Source: Microtetraspora malaysiensis (lineage in GTDB: Bacteria > Actinomycetota > Actinomycetes > Streptosporangiales > Streptosporangiaceae). Taken from it: a DNA stretch of 64,000 nucleotides. Each line of letters opens with the position of its first letter. Position 1 is the first letter of the stretch. The DNA is taken from positions 589,000-652,999 of the forward strand of contig NZ_BBYJ01000004.1 in NCBI RefSeq assembly GCF_001528665.1, read 5' to 3'. Below, piece by piece: positions 18,720-26,452 of this stretch. The notes under the pieces were generated by a model. It was not told the DNA's origin. It saw only the letters and a list, made by a program, of their open reading frames with translations, and searched no databases. The translations under genes and the position numbers were made by a program.

Positions 18720-18920
18720 GCATTTCCGGGACGCTCCGGCGCCGCTTCACGGAGACCCGGGCGACGCAGTCTCACGCCAGGGCAAAGAGCAGCGAAAACG
18801 AGAGCGTCCGAAACCTGACTAGTCGGCTTTCGTCGAGTCAGCCAAGTAACGGGATGATCTCGCCGTTCCGCGTCGCCTCAAAGCGATGACTTGGGGGGTT
18901 TCCACGACGAGATCGCGCTG

Positions 18921-18993
18921 TATGTTTTGGCCATCCCTTTACTGACGTCTGGGACGCAAGAAGCGCCCCACGACAGCCCAAGGAGTTCCCCAA
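18921..18993 (+). promoter_or_regulatory. P5 -10 and structured leader
   Basis: TATGTT (18921-18926) preceded by TG, then CATCCCTTTACTGACG (18932-18947). Leader arms TGGGACGC (18950-18957) and GCGCCCCA (18963-18970) pair with one mismatch around AAGAA. AAGGAG precedes the ATG. There is no leader ATG here, which argues against a coding role for this region in the other copies. Confidence 0.75.
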
Positions 18994-20220
18994 ATGAAGC
19001 GCACTCTCGCCTTCGGTGGCCTCGTCGCCACCGCCGGCCTCCTGGCCGCCGGCCTCGCCGCCCCGGCTCAGGCCGCCGGTGACGTCGCCAGCGCCCCGCT
19101 GGCCACCAACGGCGTCGCCGGACAGAACGTCGCCGCCTTCTGGCTCGCTGAGAACGCCGCGGCCCTGAAGGGCGCCACGCCGTACAACACCGAGACCAAG
19201 GTCGTCGCCAAGCACATCTCCAAGGGCGGCCCGGCTCCGGACAGCAAGCCGGGCATCGTGCCGGCGATCGGCGACGAGAAGAAGGCCGCCGGCAAGTCGA
19301 AGAACGTCAACCTGCCCCGGACCACGGGCAAGGTGTTCTTCATGGGCGCCGACAAGCAGGCCCACTGGTGCACCGCCACCTCGGTCCAGTCGCAGTACAA
19401 GAACCTGGTCGCGACCGCTGGTAGCTGCGTCTACGACACCGAGTCCAACGCCGCCACGCTGGACCGCTGGGTCTTCATCCCGGGCTACTACCAGGGCAAG
19501 ACCCCGTACGGCATCTACGTCGGCAAGCAGGCCTTCACCCACTACGACTTCGATGTCTACGAGGACGCCGACCGCAACTACGCGTTCGTCACCGTCTACA
19601 ACGGCATCAAGTTCCCGGCCAACGGCTGGTCGGACGTCTTCCGCATGATCCAGGACCGGAAGTGGGAGGAGCTCGACAAGTACGCGGGCTTCCGCGAGGT
19701 CGACAAGGCCACTTACGAGGCCTACGACAAGGACGGCAAGGGCACCGTCCCGCACTACATCTCCCGCAGCGGCAAGTACAAGGTCTGGAAGTTCGAGGAC
19801 GCCGGCGCCCTGGGTGCCGCGGTCGGTGGGCAGGGCCTGGCCTACAACCAGAAGGTCGGCAAGCCGGTCTTCGTGTTCGGCTACCCGAGCGGGCAGCACC
19901 CGGACGGCAACCAGGCCTACTCCGGCCACACCCTCAAGTGGACCTACGGCAAGACCTTCGCGGTCCAGGCCCCGGCCATCAAGGGCGAGGAGCTCGTCGG
20001 CACCAAGTCGTCGTTCACCGGCGAGGGCGCCCTCGGCTCCGCGTGGCTGCTGAACTACAACAACGGCCGCCGCATCGGCTACCTGAACGGTGTCACCATC
20101 GGCGTCTCCGACACCGACAACAACAACCGTTACGACACCAGCTTCTCCCCGTACTTCGACGGCGAGCTGGCCGGCGTCTACAACGCGGCCAAGAACCTCT
20201 GGTCCGGCTCGATCGCCTAG
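18994..20220 (+). CDS. secreted trypsin-fold pseudoprotease, array copy P5 (all triad residues lost)
   Basis: 408 residues, close relative of P3. Catalytic positions are Ser144 (TAGSC), Asn195 (DRNYAFV) and Leu347 (EGALGSAW). The signal peptide DNA matches P3 and the last 393 bases of both genes are identical, yet the insertion after the Asp strand (about 66 residues, core FREVDKATYEAY) differs in sequence and length. The His-loop cysteine pair is kept and the Ser-loop pair is lost. The two fully dead copies flank P4, which keeps His and Asp, so the order of genes does not follow the order of decay. Confidence 0.9.
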   Translation: MKRTLAFGGLVATAGLLAAGLAAPAQAAGDVASAPLATNGVAGQNVAAFWLAENAAALKGATPYNTETKVVAKHISKGGPAPDSKPGIVPAIGDEKKAAGKSKNVNLPRTTGKVFFMGADKQAHWCTATSVQSQYKNLVATAGSCVYDTESNAATLDRWVFIPGYYQGKTPYGIYVGKQAFTHYDFDVYEDADRNYAFVTVYNGIKFPANGWSDVFRMIQDRKWEELDKYAGFREVDKATYEAYDKDGKGTVPHYISRSGKYKVWKFEDAGALGAAVGGQGLAYNQKVGKPVFVFGYPSGQHPDGNQAYSGHTLKWTYGKTFAVQAPAIKGEELVGTKSSFTGEGALGSAWLLNYNNGRRIGYLNGVTIGVSDTDNNNRYDTSFSPYFDGELAGVYNAAKNLWSGSIA

Positions 20221-20252
20221 TCTCCGCTTGCGGAAACACGGCGATCCCGTGA

Positions 20253-20275
20253 GAGCAGGGGTCCAAACCCTGCTC
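20253..20275 (+). other. conserved 3'-UTR hairpin after P5
   Basis: GAGCAGGG (20253-20260) pairs with CCCTGCTC (20268-20275) around GTCCAAA, as after P3. Confidence 0.7.
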
Positions 20276-20292
20276 CCACCCTCGCTTCATCG

Positions 20293-20320
20293 AAGGGCCC
20301 GGCTCTCCAGCCGGGCCCTT
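20293..20320 (+). terminator. intrinsic terminator after P5
   Basis: A perfect 12-bp stem (20293-20304 with 20309-20320) around CTCC, followed by TCGTTTT. Confidence 0.9.
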
Positions 20321-20929
20321 TCGTTTTGCCCGGAAGCCATCGATGCTGACCGGGTCCAGTTCGCCGCGATCACGCCTTGGAGGGTCGCGCGCGCTGTCGC
20401 CACGACTACATCGCGGCAGTTGCCGCCGCACCCATGAGCGGCCGCGATATCAGCGGCGCACCGCGCCACCGAGCGGCGGCCAAGCACTGCGACTCGCCCG
20501 TCTCGCCAAGCTCCCCTGAACCCCACTGCCATGGCACCGCTTCGCGATCACCGTCTCGGTCTCGGTCTCTGTCCGCCGAGGAGCGTCCCGTCCGTTCCTC
20601 TACGCCCTGGTGGTTCTCCTCGACAGGAGCGGCGGCTCCGCCGGGGGGCGGTGTCTCAGGACCGGAATCCGCGGCATTCCGGACAGCGCGGACGAGAGGC
20701 ACCACCCTCCGAAAGCCGGCTCGATCGTTGCCGGGGCAGCCCGCCCGCTGGCGATTCGCCACCGGAGACGCCTCCCTCCCCGCAGTTTTGGACAGCATCA
20801 AATAGGCCACCTTCCGCGACCGCTGATCACAATCAGAGCCCCGACAGCACCCCGGCAGTGCGCGACGAGCCCCGTTCGACTGAGAACCCGGCGAACCGCC
20901 TCCGGAGGCGTCGCACCCTCGGGGGCGCG
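20321..20929. other. 600-bp gap with no convincing gene
   Basis: No reading frame here shows family motifs or convincing coding character; the longest, on the minus strand, is low-complexity with many acidic-basic runs. The stretch contains a hairpin CCGGAAT (20662-20668) with ATTCCGG (20676-20682). It may be decayed DNA from an ancestral duplication. The P6 control module begins at 20930. Confidence 0.5.
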
Positions 20930-20984
20930 TTAGACGCGAGAGGGGCCACTTTGGTGCCATGTCGGAAATGTGTTTTACATCACA
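20930..20984 (+). promoter_or_regulatory. upstream module of P6: TTAGACG box plus CRP-like site
   Basis: TTAGACGCGA at 20930, GGTGCC at 20953-20958 and TGTGTTTTACATCACA at 20969-20984 (one mismatch in the left half-site). The spacing is 39 bp, and the site is about 207 bp upstream of the -10. Confidence 0.65.
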
Positions 20985-21180
20985 CAGCGGTTTTTCAGGG
21001 TCTATCGATGTAACGACTTCGCCGCGACGATCTCGCCCCGGAATGCGGCGTTGATCTGCGGAGATGAAGATCGCCCGACCTTCTGGATCAGATTCGAACA
21101 TAAGGTCACGGAAAGATCTCCACACTTTTCGCAGCGATCCACCGCAACCCGACGGCTTTCGCCACGAAAGATCGCGCCGG

Positions 21181-21254
21181 TATGTTTCCGGTCATCCCTT
21201 TACTGACGCATGGGGCGCAAGAGGCGTCCCACGACAGCGCAAGGAGTTCCCCAA
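21181..21254 (+). promoter_or_regulatory. P6 -10 and structured leader
   Basis: TATGTT (21181-21186), CATCCCTTTACTGACG (21193-21208), and leader arms TGGGGCGC (21211-21218) with GCGTCCCA (21224-21231), which pair with one G-U around AAGAG. AAGGAG precedes the ATG. Confidence 0.78.
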
Positions 21255-22493
21255 ATGAAGCGCACCCTCGCATTCGGTGGCCTCGTCGCCACCGCCGGCC
21301 TCCTGGCCGCCGGCCTGGCCGCCCCGGCTCAGGCCGCCGGTGACGTCGCCAGCACCCCGCTGGCCGCCAACAAGATCGCCGCGCAGAACATCGTGGCGTT
21401 CTGGGCAGCGGAGAACGCCGCCAACCTGGTTCAGGCCACGCCGTACAACGTCGAGACCCAGGTCTCGGCCAAGCACGTCTCGACCGGCGGTCCGTCCGCG
21501 GACAGCAAGCCCGGCGTCGTCCCGGCCATTGGCGACGAGAAGAAGGCTGCCGCCAAGTCGAAGAACGTGAACCTCCCGAAGACCACCGGCAAGGTGTTCT
21601 TCCTCGGCGCTGACGGCCAGCCGCACTGGTGCTCCGCGACCTCGGTCCAGTCCGGGTACAAGAACCTGGTCGCGACCGCGGGTCACTGCGTGTACGACAC
21701 CGTGTCCAACAAGGCCACGATGGACTACTGGGTCTTCGTCCCGGGTTACTACCAGGGCAAGACCCCGTGGGGCATCTACGTGGGCAAGCAGGCCTACACC
21801 CACTACGACTTCGACGTCTACGAGGACGGCGACCGCGACTACGCGTTCGTGACCGTCTACAACGGCCTCAAGTTCCCGGCCGGTGGCTTCAAGGACTTCA
21901 AGGGCATGTCCCGCGACGAGCGGAAGCAGTACGCGGGCTTCCAGCAGGTCGACAAGGCCACGTACGACGCCTACGTCGCGGCCGACACCTCGAAGCGTCG
22001 CCACGGCAAGGGCTACTACGAGGACAAGGACGAGAACGGCAACACGGTCTACTTCGTGTGGAAGTACGCCGACGCCGGTCGCCTCGGCGACAACGTCGGT
22101 GGCCAGGGCCTGGCCTACAACCAGAAGATCGGCAAGCCGGTCTTCGTGTTCGGCTACCCGAGCGGCGCCCACCCGGACGGCAACCAGGCCTTCTCCGGCA
22201 AGACCCTCAAGTGGAGCTACGGCAAGACCTTCGCAGCCACCGCGCCGGCCATCAAGGGCGAGGAGCTGCAGGGTGTCAAGTCCTCCTTCACCGGCGAGGG
22301 CTCGCTCGGCTCCGCGTGGCTGCTCAACTACAACAACGGCCGCCGCGTCGGCTACCTGAACGGTGTCACCATCGCGGTGGCCGACCGTGACAACAACAAG
22401 CGGATCGACACCAGCCTCTCCCCGTACTTCGACGGCGAGACCTACGGCGTCTACAGCGCGGCCAAGAACAACTGGTCCGGCTCGATCGCCTAG
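21255..22493 (+). CDS. secreted trypsin-fold protein, array copy P6 (catalytic Ser lost)
   Basis: 412 residues with array signal peptide, propeptide-like region and chymotrypsin-type fold. His144 and Asp195 are present; the Ser position is Leu351 in EGSLGSAW, which still has the preceding Ser of P2 and so looks intermediate between P2 (EGSSGSAW) and P3-P5 (EGALGSAW). The Ser-loop cysteines are lost. The insertion after the Asp strand is about 70 residues with core FQQVDKATYDAY and a basic stretch SKRRHGKGYYEDK. The ATG at 21255 is chosen over the in-frame leader ATG at 21210. Confidence 0.9.
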   Translation: MKRTLAFGGLVATAGLLAAGLAAPAQAAGDVASTPLAANKIAAQNIVAFWAAENAANLVQATPYNVETQVSAKHVSTGGPSADSKPGVVPAIGDEKKAAAKSKNVNLPKTTGKVFFLGADGQPHWCSATSVQSGYKNLVATAGHCVYDTVSNKATMDYWVFVPGYYQGKTPWGIYVGKQAYTHYDFDVYEDGDRDYAFVTVYNGLKFPAGGFKDFKGMSRDERKQYAGFQQVDKATYDAYVAADTSKRRHGKGYYEDKDENGNTVYFVWKYADAGRLGDNVGGQGLAYNQKIGKPVFVFGYPSGAHPDGNQAFSGKTLKWSYGKTFAATAPAIKGEELQGVKSSFTGEGSLGSAWLLNYNNGRRVGYLNGVTIAVADRDNNKRIDTSLSPYFDGETYGVYSAAKNNWSGSIA

Positions 22494-22526
22494 TTCCCGG
22501 CCTGCGGGAACCAGGTGGTCACGGGT

Positions 22527-22543
22527 CAGGGGTCCAAACCCTG
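22527..22543 (+). other. conserved 3'-UTR hairpin after P6
   Basis: CAGGG (22527-22531) pairs with CCCTG (22539-22543) around GTCCAAA. Shorter than after P3 and P5 but with the identical core and loop. Confidence 0.65.
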
Positions 22544-22561
22544 CCCCAACCGCTTGACTCA

Positions 22562-22592
22562 CACAGGGTCCGGCTTTCAGCCGGGCCCTGTG
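22562..22592 (+). terminator. intrinsic terminator after P6
   Basis: A 14-bp stem (22562-22575 with 22579-22592) with one G-U pair and a 3-base loop, followed by CCTTTCTC. Confidence 0.88.
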
Positions 22593-22662
22593 CCTTTCTC
22601 TGGAGACGCGTGAGTGGAACGGCGGGCGCGCCGCCTTCCCACTCTGTATGCTCCAGACAACT

Positions 22663-22694
22663 GAAGGCCCCGGGGCGTCCGCCCCGGGGCCTTC
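22663..22694. terminator. second strong hairpin in the P6-P7 gap
   Basis: Perfect 15-base arms (22663-22677 and 22680-22694) separated by TC. It stands alone between the P6 terminator and the P7 control module, with no gene in between. Possible roles are a backup terminator or a transcription block protecting the P7 upstream module. Confidence 0.6.
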
Positions 22695-22710
22695 GCCGTT
22701 CCGGAGGCCC

Positions 22711-22766
22711 TTAGACGTGACCACACGTCGGTTCGGTGCCATCCAAAGGATGTGATTTAGGTCACA
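22711..22766 (+). promoter_or_regulatory. upstream module of P7: TTAGACG box plus CRP-like palindrome
   Basis: TTAGACGTGA at 22711, GGTGCC at 22735-22740 and a perfect TGTGA-N6-TCACA site at 22751-22766. The spacing is 40 bp. The site is about 194 bp upstream of the -10. Confidence 0.7.
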
Positions 22767-22949
22767 CGGTCCATGATCCCTGGTCGTGGCGTCACATCAT
22801 CACCAAAGCGAGCGCTTCGCTCTTGATCTGCCCATATGCCATCCGGCGGGCAAAAGACCGTCTTCCGCAGAAAGGTAACGGAACGATTACACCGAGTGGG
22901 CGGCGAATGACCCGGTTGAAGTCGCTTCCACGCCGGAAGAGCGCGGCTG

Positions 22950-23022
22950 TATCTTTCCCGCAGTCCTTTACTGACGCATGGGGCGCATGAGGCGCCCCAC
23001 GACAGACCAAGGAGTTCCCCCC
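22950..23022 (+). promoter_or_regulatory. P7 -10 and leader with perfect hairpin
   Basis: TATCTT (22950-22955) preceded by TG, then CAGTCCTTTACTGACG (22961-22976). Arms TGGGGCGC (22979-22986) and GCGCCCCA (22992-22999) pair perfectly around ATGAG. AAGGAG precedes the ATG. Confidence 0.78.
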
Positions 23023-24303
23023 ATGAAGCGCGCTCTCGCGTTCGGCGGTATCGTCGCCGCCACCGGCATGCTGGCAGCCGGCCTGACCTCCCCCGCCCAG
23101 GCCGCCGGCGACGTCGCCAGCAAGCCGCTCGCCTCCACCGGCATCGCGGCGAAGAACATCGTGGCCTACTGGTACGCCGAGGACTCGGCAAACCTGAAGG
23201 GCGCCACGCCGTACAACACCGAGACCAAGGCCGTCGCCAAGCACGTCTCCAAGGGCGGCCCGGCTGCCGACAGCAAGCCCGGCATCGTGCCGGCCATCGG
23301 CGACGAGAAGAAGACCGTCTCGAAGTCGAAGAACGTCAACCTGCCCAAGACCACCGGCAAGGTGTTCTTCAAGGGTGGCGACGGCGAGAACCACTGGTGC
23401 ACCGCCACCTCCGTGCAGTCGGCCTACAAGAACCTGGTCGCGACCGCGGGTAGCTGCGTGTACGACACCGTGTCCAACAAGGCCACGATGGACTACTGGG
23501 TCTTCGTCCCGGGTTACTACCAGGGCAAGACCCCGTGGGGCATCTACGTGGGCAAGCAGGCCTTCACCCACTACGACTTCGACGTCTACGAGGACGCCGA
23601 CCGCGACTACGCGTTCGTCACGGTCTACAACGGCCTCAAGACGCCCCACGACGGCGTGCCGCACGGCAACGACGTGCCGAAGAAGTCGGACAACGGCGGC
23701 ACGGGCTGGGCGAACATCGGTGGCTGGCAGGAGGTCACCAAGGACGTCTACGACCAGTACCGCGGTTGGGACACCTTCGTCGGTGACACTGCGACCGTGT
23801 ACGGCCCGGACTACGACGACTTCAACAAGAACGGCAACCGCACCGAGGAGTTCCAGCACTACTTCGTCTTCAAGTTCGTGGACGCGGGTGCTCTGGGTGC
23901 GAACGTCGGTGGGCAGGGTCTGGCCTACAACCAGAAGGTCGGCAAGCCGGTCTTCGTGTTCGGCTACCCGAGCGGCTCGCACCCGGACGGCAACCACGCC
24001 TACTCCGGCCACACGCTCAAGTGGACCTACGGCAAGACCTTCCCCGTCCAGGTTCCGGCCATCAAGGGCGAGGAGCTCCTCGGCACCAAGTCGTCGTTCA
24101 CCGGTGAGGGCGCCCTCGGCTCCGCGTGGCTGGTGAACTACAACAACGGCCGCCGCCTGGGCTACCTGAACGGTGTGACCATCGGCGTCTCCGACACCGA
24201 CGGCAACAACCGTTACGACACCAGCTTCTCCCCGTACTTCGACGGCGAGCTGGCCGGCGTCTACAACGCGGCCAAGAACAACTGGTCCGGCTCGATCGCC
24301 TAA
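23023..24303 (+). CDS. secreted trypsin-fold pseudoprotease, array copy P7 (His and Ser lost)
   Basis: 426 residues with array signal peptide and fold. The catalytic His is Ser144 (TAGSC) and the Ser is Leu365 (EGALGSAW), while Asp195 is kept. It has the longest insertion after the Asp strand (about 84 residues) with core WQEVTKDVYDQY and an acidic, glycine/asparagine-rich stretch. A 240-bp block near the 3' end (24013-24252) is identical to P4, although the two differ at residue 144, which is a mosaic pattern expected from gene conversion. Likely an exported non-catalytic protein. Confidence 0.9.
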   Translation: MKRALAFGGIVAATGMLAAGLTSPAQAAGDVASKPLASTGIAAKNIVAYWYAEDSANLKGATPYNTETKAVAKHVSKGGPAADSKPGIVPAIGDEKKTVSKSKNVNLPKTTGKVFFKGGDGENHWCTATSVQSAYKNLVATAGSCVYDTVSNKATMDYWVFVPGYYQGKTPWGIYVGKQAFTHYDFDVYEDADRDYAFVTVYNGLKTPHDGVPHGNDVPKKSDNGGTGWANIGGWQEVTKDVYDQYRGWDTFVGDTATVYGPDYDDFNKNGNRTEEFQHYFVFKFVDAGALGANVGGQGLAYNQKVGKPVFVFGYPSGSHPDGNHAYSGHTLKWTYGKTFPVQVPAIKGEELLGTKSSFTGEGALGSAWLVNYNNGRRLGYLNGVTIGVSDTDGNNRYDTSFSPYFDGELAGVYNAAKNNWSGSIA

Positions 24304-24334
24304 TTTCCGCTCGCGGAAACACGGCGATCCGAGA

Positions 24335-24351
24335 CAGGGGTCCAAACCCTG
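24335..24351 (+). other. conserved 3'-UTR hairpin after P7
   Basis: CAGGG (24335-24339) with CCCTG (24347-24351) around GTCCAAA, the fourth copy of this element. Confidence 0.65.
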
Positions 24352-24370
24352 CTCTCACAATCGCATCACC

Positions 24371-24402
24371 CGCAGGGCCCGGCTCTCCAGCCGGGCCCTG
24401 CG
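24371..24402 (+). terminator. intrinsic terminator after P7
   Basis: A perfect 14-bp stem (24371-24384 with 24389-24402) around CTCC, followed by CCTTTTCT. The next 560 bases hold no gene I can support. Confidence 0.9.
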
Positions 24403-24967
24403 CCTTTTCTGCGGCGCCTCCACCGGAAAGCACGAGAAGCGCCACAGGAAACGCGGAAAGGACGCCCCCGGCCTTTTATCCCGGCCATCCCACGCGCGGA
24501 CGGGGCCGATATCCGTGAGCGAGCCGCAGGGGTGTCGAGGAGCTGTTCAAGCTCCTCCGGGCCTGGCCCGACCGGAGGGTCGGACGCCCGCGCCAGCAGG
24601 GACATCTCGGCGAAAGGCCGGTCGTGGGATCGGAGGGCGGCCCCGTTCCACACCTCTTCCACGAGCTCACGTCATTTCGTCGAAGCATCGGCGAGCCGGC
24701 GCCGACAACCGCTACGTCGCCGACGATTCTTCGCGGCGAAACCTCCACCGCCTCAGCGAGGAAACTGCGAAATAACGGCCCTCGTTCAACGGCGCCACGC
24801 ACTGCCGGCGGAAAATCTTCCACCATCATCGACGGGCCTTACCGCCCGCCCCCGGTCCTTACTGAAGTGGAAACTCTTCCAGCCTCGCGCGACCGCAACC
24901 GCCATCCGCTCTTATGTCAGCGGAAAGTCGTCGGTGGAAGGCCCCGCCGCCGACCACTACGCGGGTC

Positions 24968-25024
24968 CGGAAGGCCACCCTCGACAAGTGGGTCTTCATC
25001 CCGGGCCATTACCGGGGCGACCCG
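24968..25024 (+). pseudogene. decayed fragment of a tenth array gene
   Basis: The frame reads RKATLDKWVFIPGHYRGDP, which matches the segment just after the catalytic His in the array (P2: KATLNRWVFIPGYYQGKAP). DNA similarity to P2 (14017 onward) is also clear. No start, His motif or Ser motif surrounds it, so only a short relic remains. GTCCTTACTGAAG near 24855 may be a relic of the shared promoter block. It lies between P7 and P8. Confidence 0.7.
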
Positions 25025-25125
25025 TGTCGCGCGCCCGGCACGATCTCGTACGGCACGCTCCGACCGCCTGAGCACAGGGCCTGGCGCGCAGTCAGATTTT
25101 GTGCCATGCCACGGCAAATGAGCGG

Positions 25126-25191
25126 TAATCTTCCTCTTTACCGAGGCAAAGGGCGCTGCGGGCGTCCACGCAGAGAGCGCGAGGAGCGTCC
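25126..25191 (+). promoter_or_regulatory. diverged P8 promoter and leader
   Basis: TAATCT (25126-25131) followed by a CTCTTTACCGAGG stretch (25134-25146) resembles the array -10 and leader block but has diverged. No CRP-like site is seen. GAGGAG lies 6-11 bases before the GTG. Confidence 0.5.
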
Positions 25192-26403
25192 GTGAAGCGC
25201 GTCGTCCTGGCCGCCACGCGTACGGCGGCCGCCGCCGGGGCGCTCTGCGCCGCCACGCTCGTCACCTCCGGCGCGCCCGCGCCCGCGCACGCGTACGACA
25301 TCGCCGCCACCCGCCCCCTCGCCACCGAGGCCCAGGTCCCGTCCGTGGTCGCGTACTGGCTCGGCGGCGACGGCCGCGCCCTCGCGGCCGCGACGCCGTA
25401 CGCGTTGCGCCTCAAGGTGAGCGCGCGGCAGACGGAGAACGGCGCGGCTCCGGACGGCAAACCGGGCGGCGTACGGCCCGCCGACAGCGGGTCAGCGCAG
25501 GAGAAGGCCGGGCAGGAGAAGGCCGGGCAGGGAAAGACCGCGGCCGGGAAGACCCCCAGCGCGAACCCCCCCGGCGCGAAACCGGACGGCGGCAAGCCGG
25601 CCCAGGACACGACCGATCCGGACCGGACGGCACAGGACGGGAACCGCACCGCCGCCTCCAAGAACGTCAACCTGCCCCGGACCACGGGCCGGGTCTTCTT
25701 CGTCGGATCCGACGACAAGCCCCACTGGTGCTCGGGCACCTCGGTCCAGGGCCCGCACCGCAATCTCGTCGCCACCGCCGGGCACTGCGTCTTCGACACA
25801 GAGACCGACGGCGCGCCGATGCGGAAATGGATCTTCATCCCCGGCTACCAGCCGGGCGCGGCCCCCTTCGGCGTGTACGCCGGAAAGCAGGCGTTCACCC
25901 ACCACGACTTCGCGACGTACCGGGACCTCGACCGCGACTACGCCTTCGTCGCCGTCCACAACGGCCTCGCGCCGCAGCCCTCGCGCACCCCGGGACGCGT
26001 CATCAAGCTGGCCGACGGCGGCCGGCTCGGGGACGGCGTCGGTGGCCAGGGGCTCGCCTACAACCAGGAGATCGGCCGCAGGACCGTCATACTCGGACAC
26101 TCCGCGCCGCCGGTGCGCGGCGCGACGTTCCGGCTCCAGGATCCGTCCATCCACGCGAACGCTCTGCTCGGCCTGAAGTCGTCCCGGACGACCGATGGCT
26201 CGTCCTGGCTGATCGGCTACCGCAAGACCGGACGGCTGGGTTATCTGAACGGCGTCGCCATCGCCACGTCCGGCGGCGCCGCCGTGTCGCCCTATTTCGA
26301 CAGCGAGCTCTTCAGCGTCTACGTCGCGGCCCGGAAGGTCCGCTCCGGCGCGGTGCCCGGCGGCGTCTTCCGTGACGGCGCGAACGAGATCAACATTCTG
26401 TAA
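25192..26403 (+). CDS. secreted trypsin-fold protein, array copy P8, degenerate Ser loop and repeat linker
   Basis: 403 residues from GTG: signal peptide (to about 32), propeptide region carrying a low-complexity insertion (about residues 100-150, with repeated GQEKA and many K, Q, G, P and D), then the chymotrypsin-type fold. His198 (TAGHC) and Asp249 (DRDYAFV) are present. The Ser loop reads TTDGSSWLIGY (Ser337-338), lacking three residues (GSA) relative to P2, so the Ser and oxyanion hole are probably disrupted. The insertion after the Asp strand is only about 18 residues, as in P9. The C-terminus has an extra 18 residues or so beyond the usual end. Composition is more GC-biased than P3-P7, and there is no terminator before P9. 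Confidence 0.85.
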   Translation: MKRVVLAATRTAAAAGALCAATLVTSGAPAPAHAYDIAATRPLATEAQVPSVVAYWLGGDGRALAAATPYALRLKVSARQTENGAAPDGKPGGVRPADSGSAQEKAGQEKAGQGKTAAGKTPSANPPGAKPDGGKPAQDTTDPDRTAQDGNRTAASKNVNLPRTTGRVFFVGSDDKPHWCSGTSVQGPHRNLVATAGHCVFDTETDGAPMRKWIFIPGYQPGAAPFGVYAGKQAFTHHDFATYRDLDRDYAFVAVHNGLAPQPSRTPGRVIKLADGGRLGDGVGGQGLAYNQEIGRRTVILGHSAPPVRGATFRLQDPSIHANALLGLKSSRTTDGSSWLIGYRKTGRLGYLNGVAIATSGGAAVSPYFDSELFSVYVAARKVRSGAVPGGVFRDGANEINIL

Positions 26404-26452
26404 CAAACCGCTCCGCATATATCGGGACATGAGGGCCCCTAAATGGGTGCTG

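Noticed and set aside
20406..21125. 239-residue minus-strand frame in the P5-P6 gap
   Set aside because: Low-complexity charged runs, no family motifs, and it crosses the P6 control module.
15294..24303. Sequencing error as the cause of lost catalytic residues
   Set aside because: His to Ser needs two base changes, Ser to Leu two or three, and the same changes recur in separate copies with intact frames.
25095..25118. Possible CRP-like site upstream of P8 (TTTTGTGCCATGCCACGGC)
   Set aside because: Half-sites do not match TGTGA or TCACA well enough and the spacing to the promoter is not that of the other copies.
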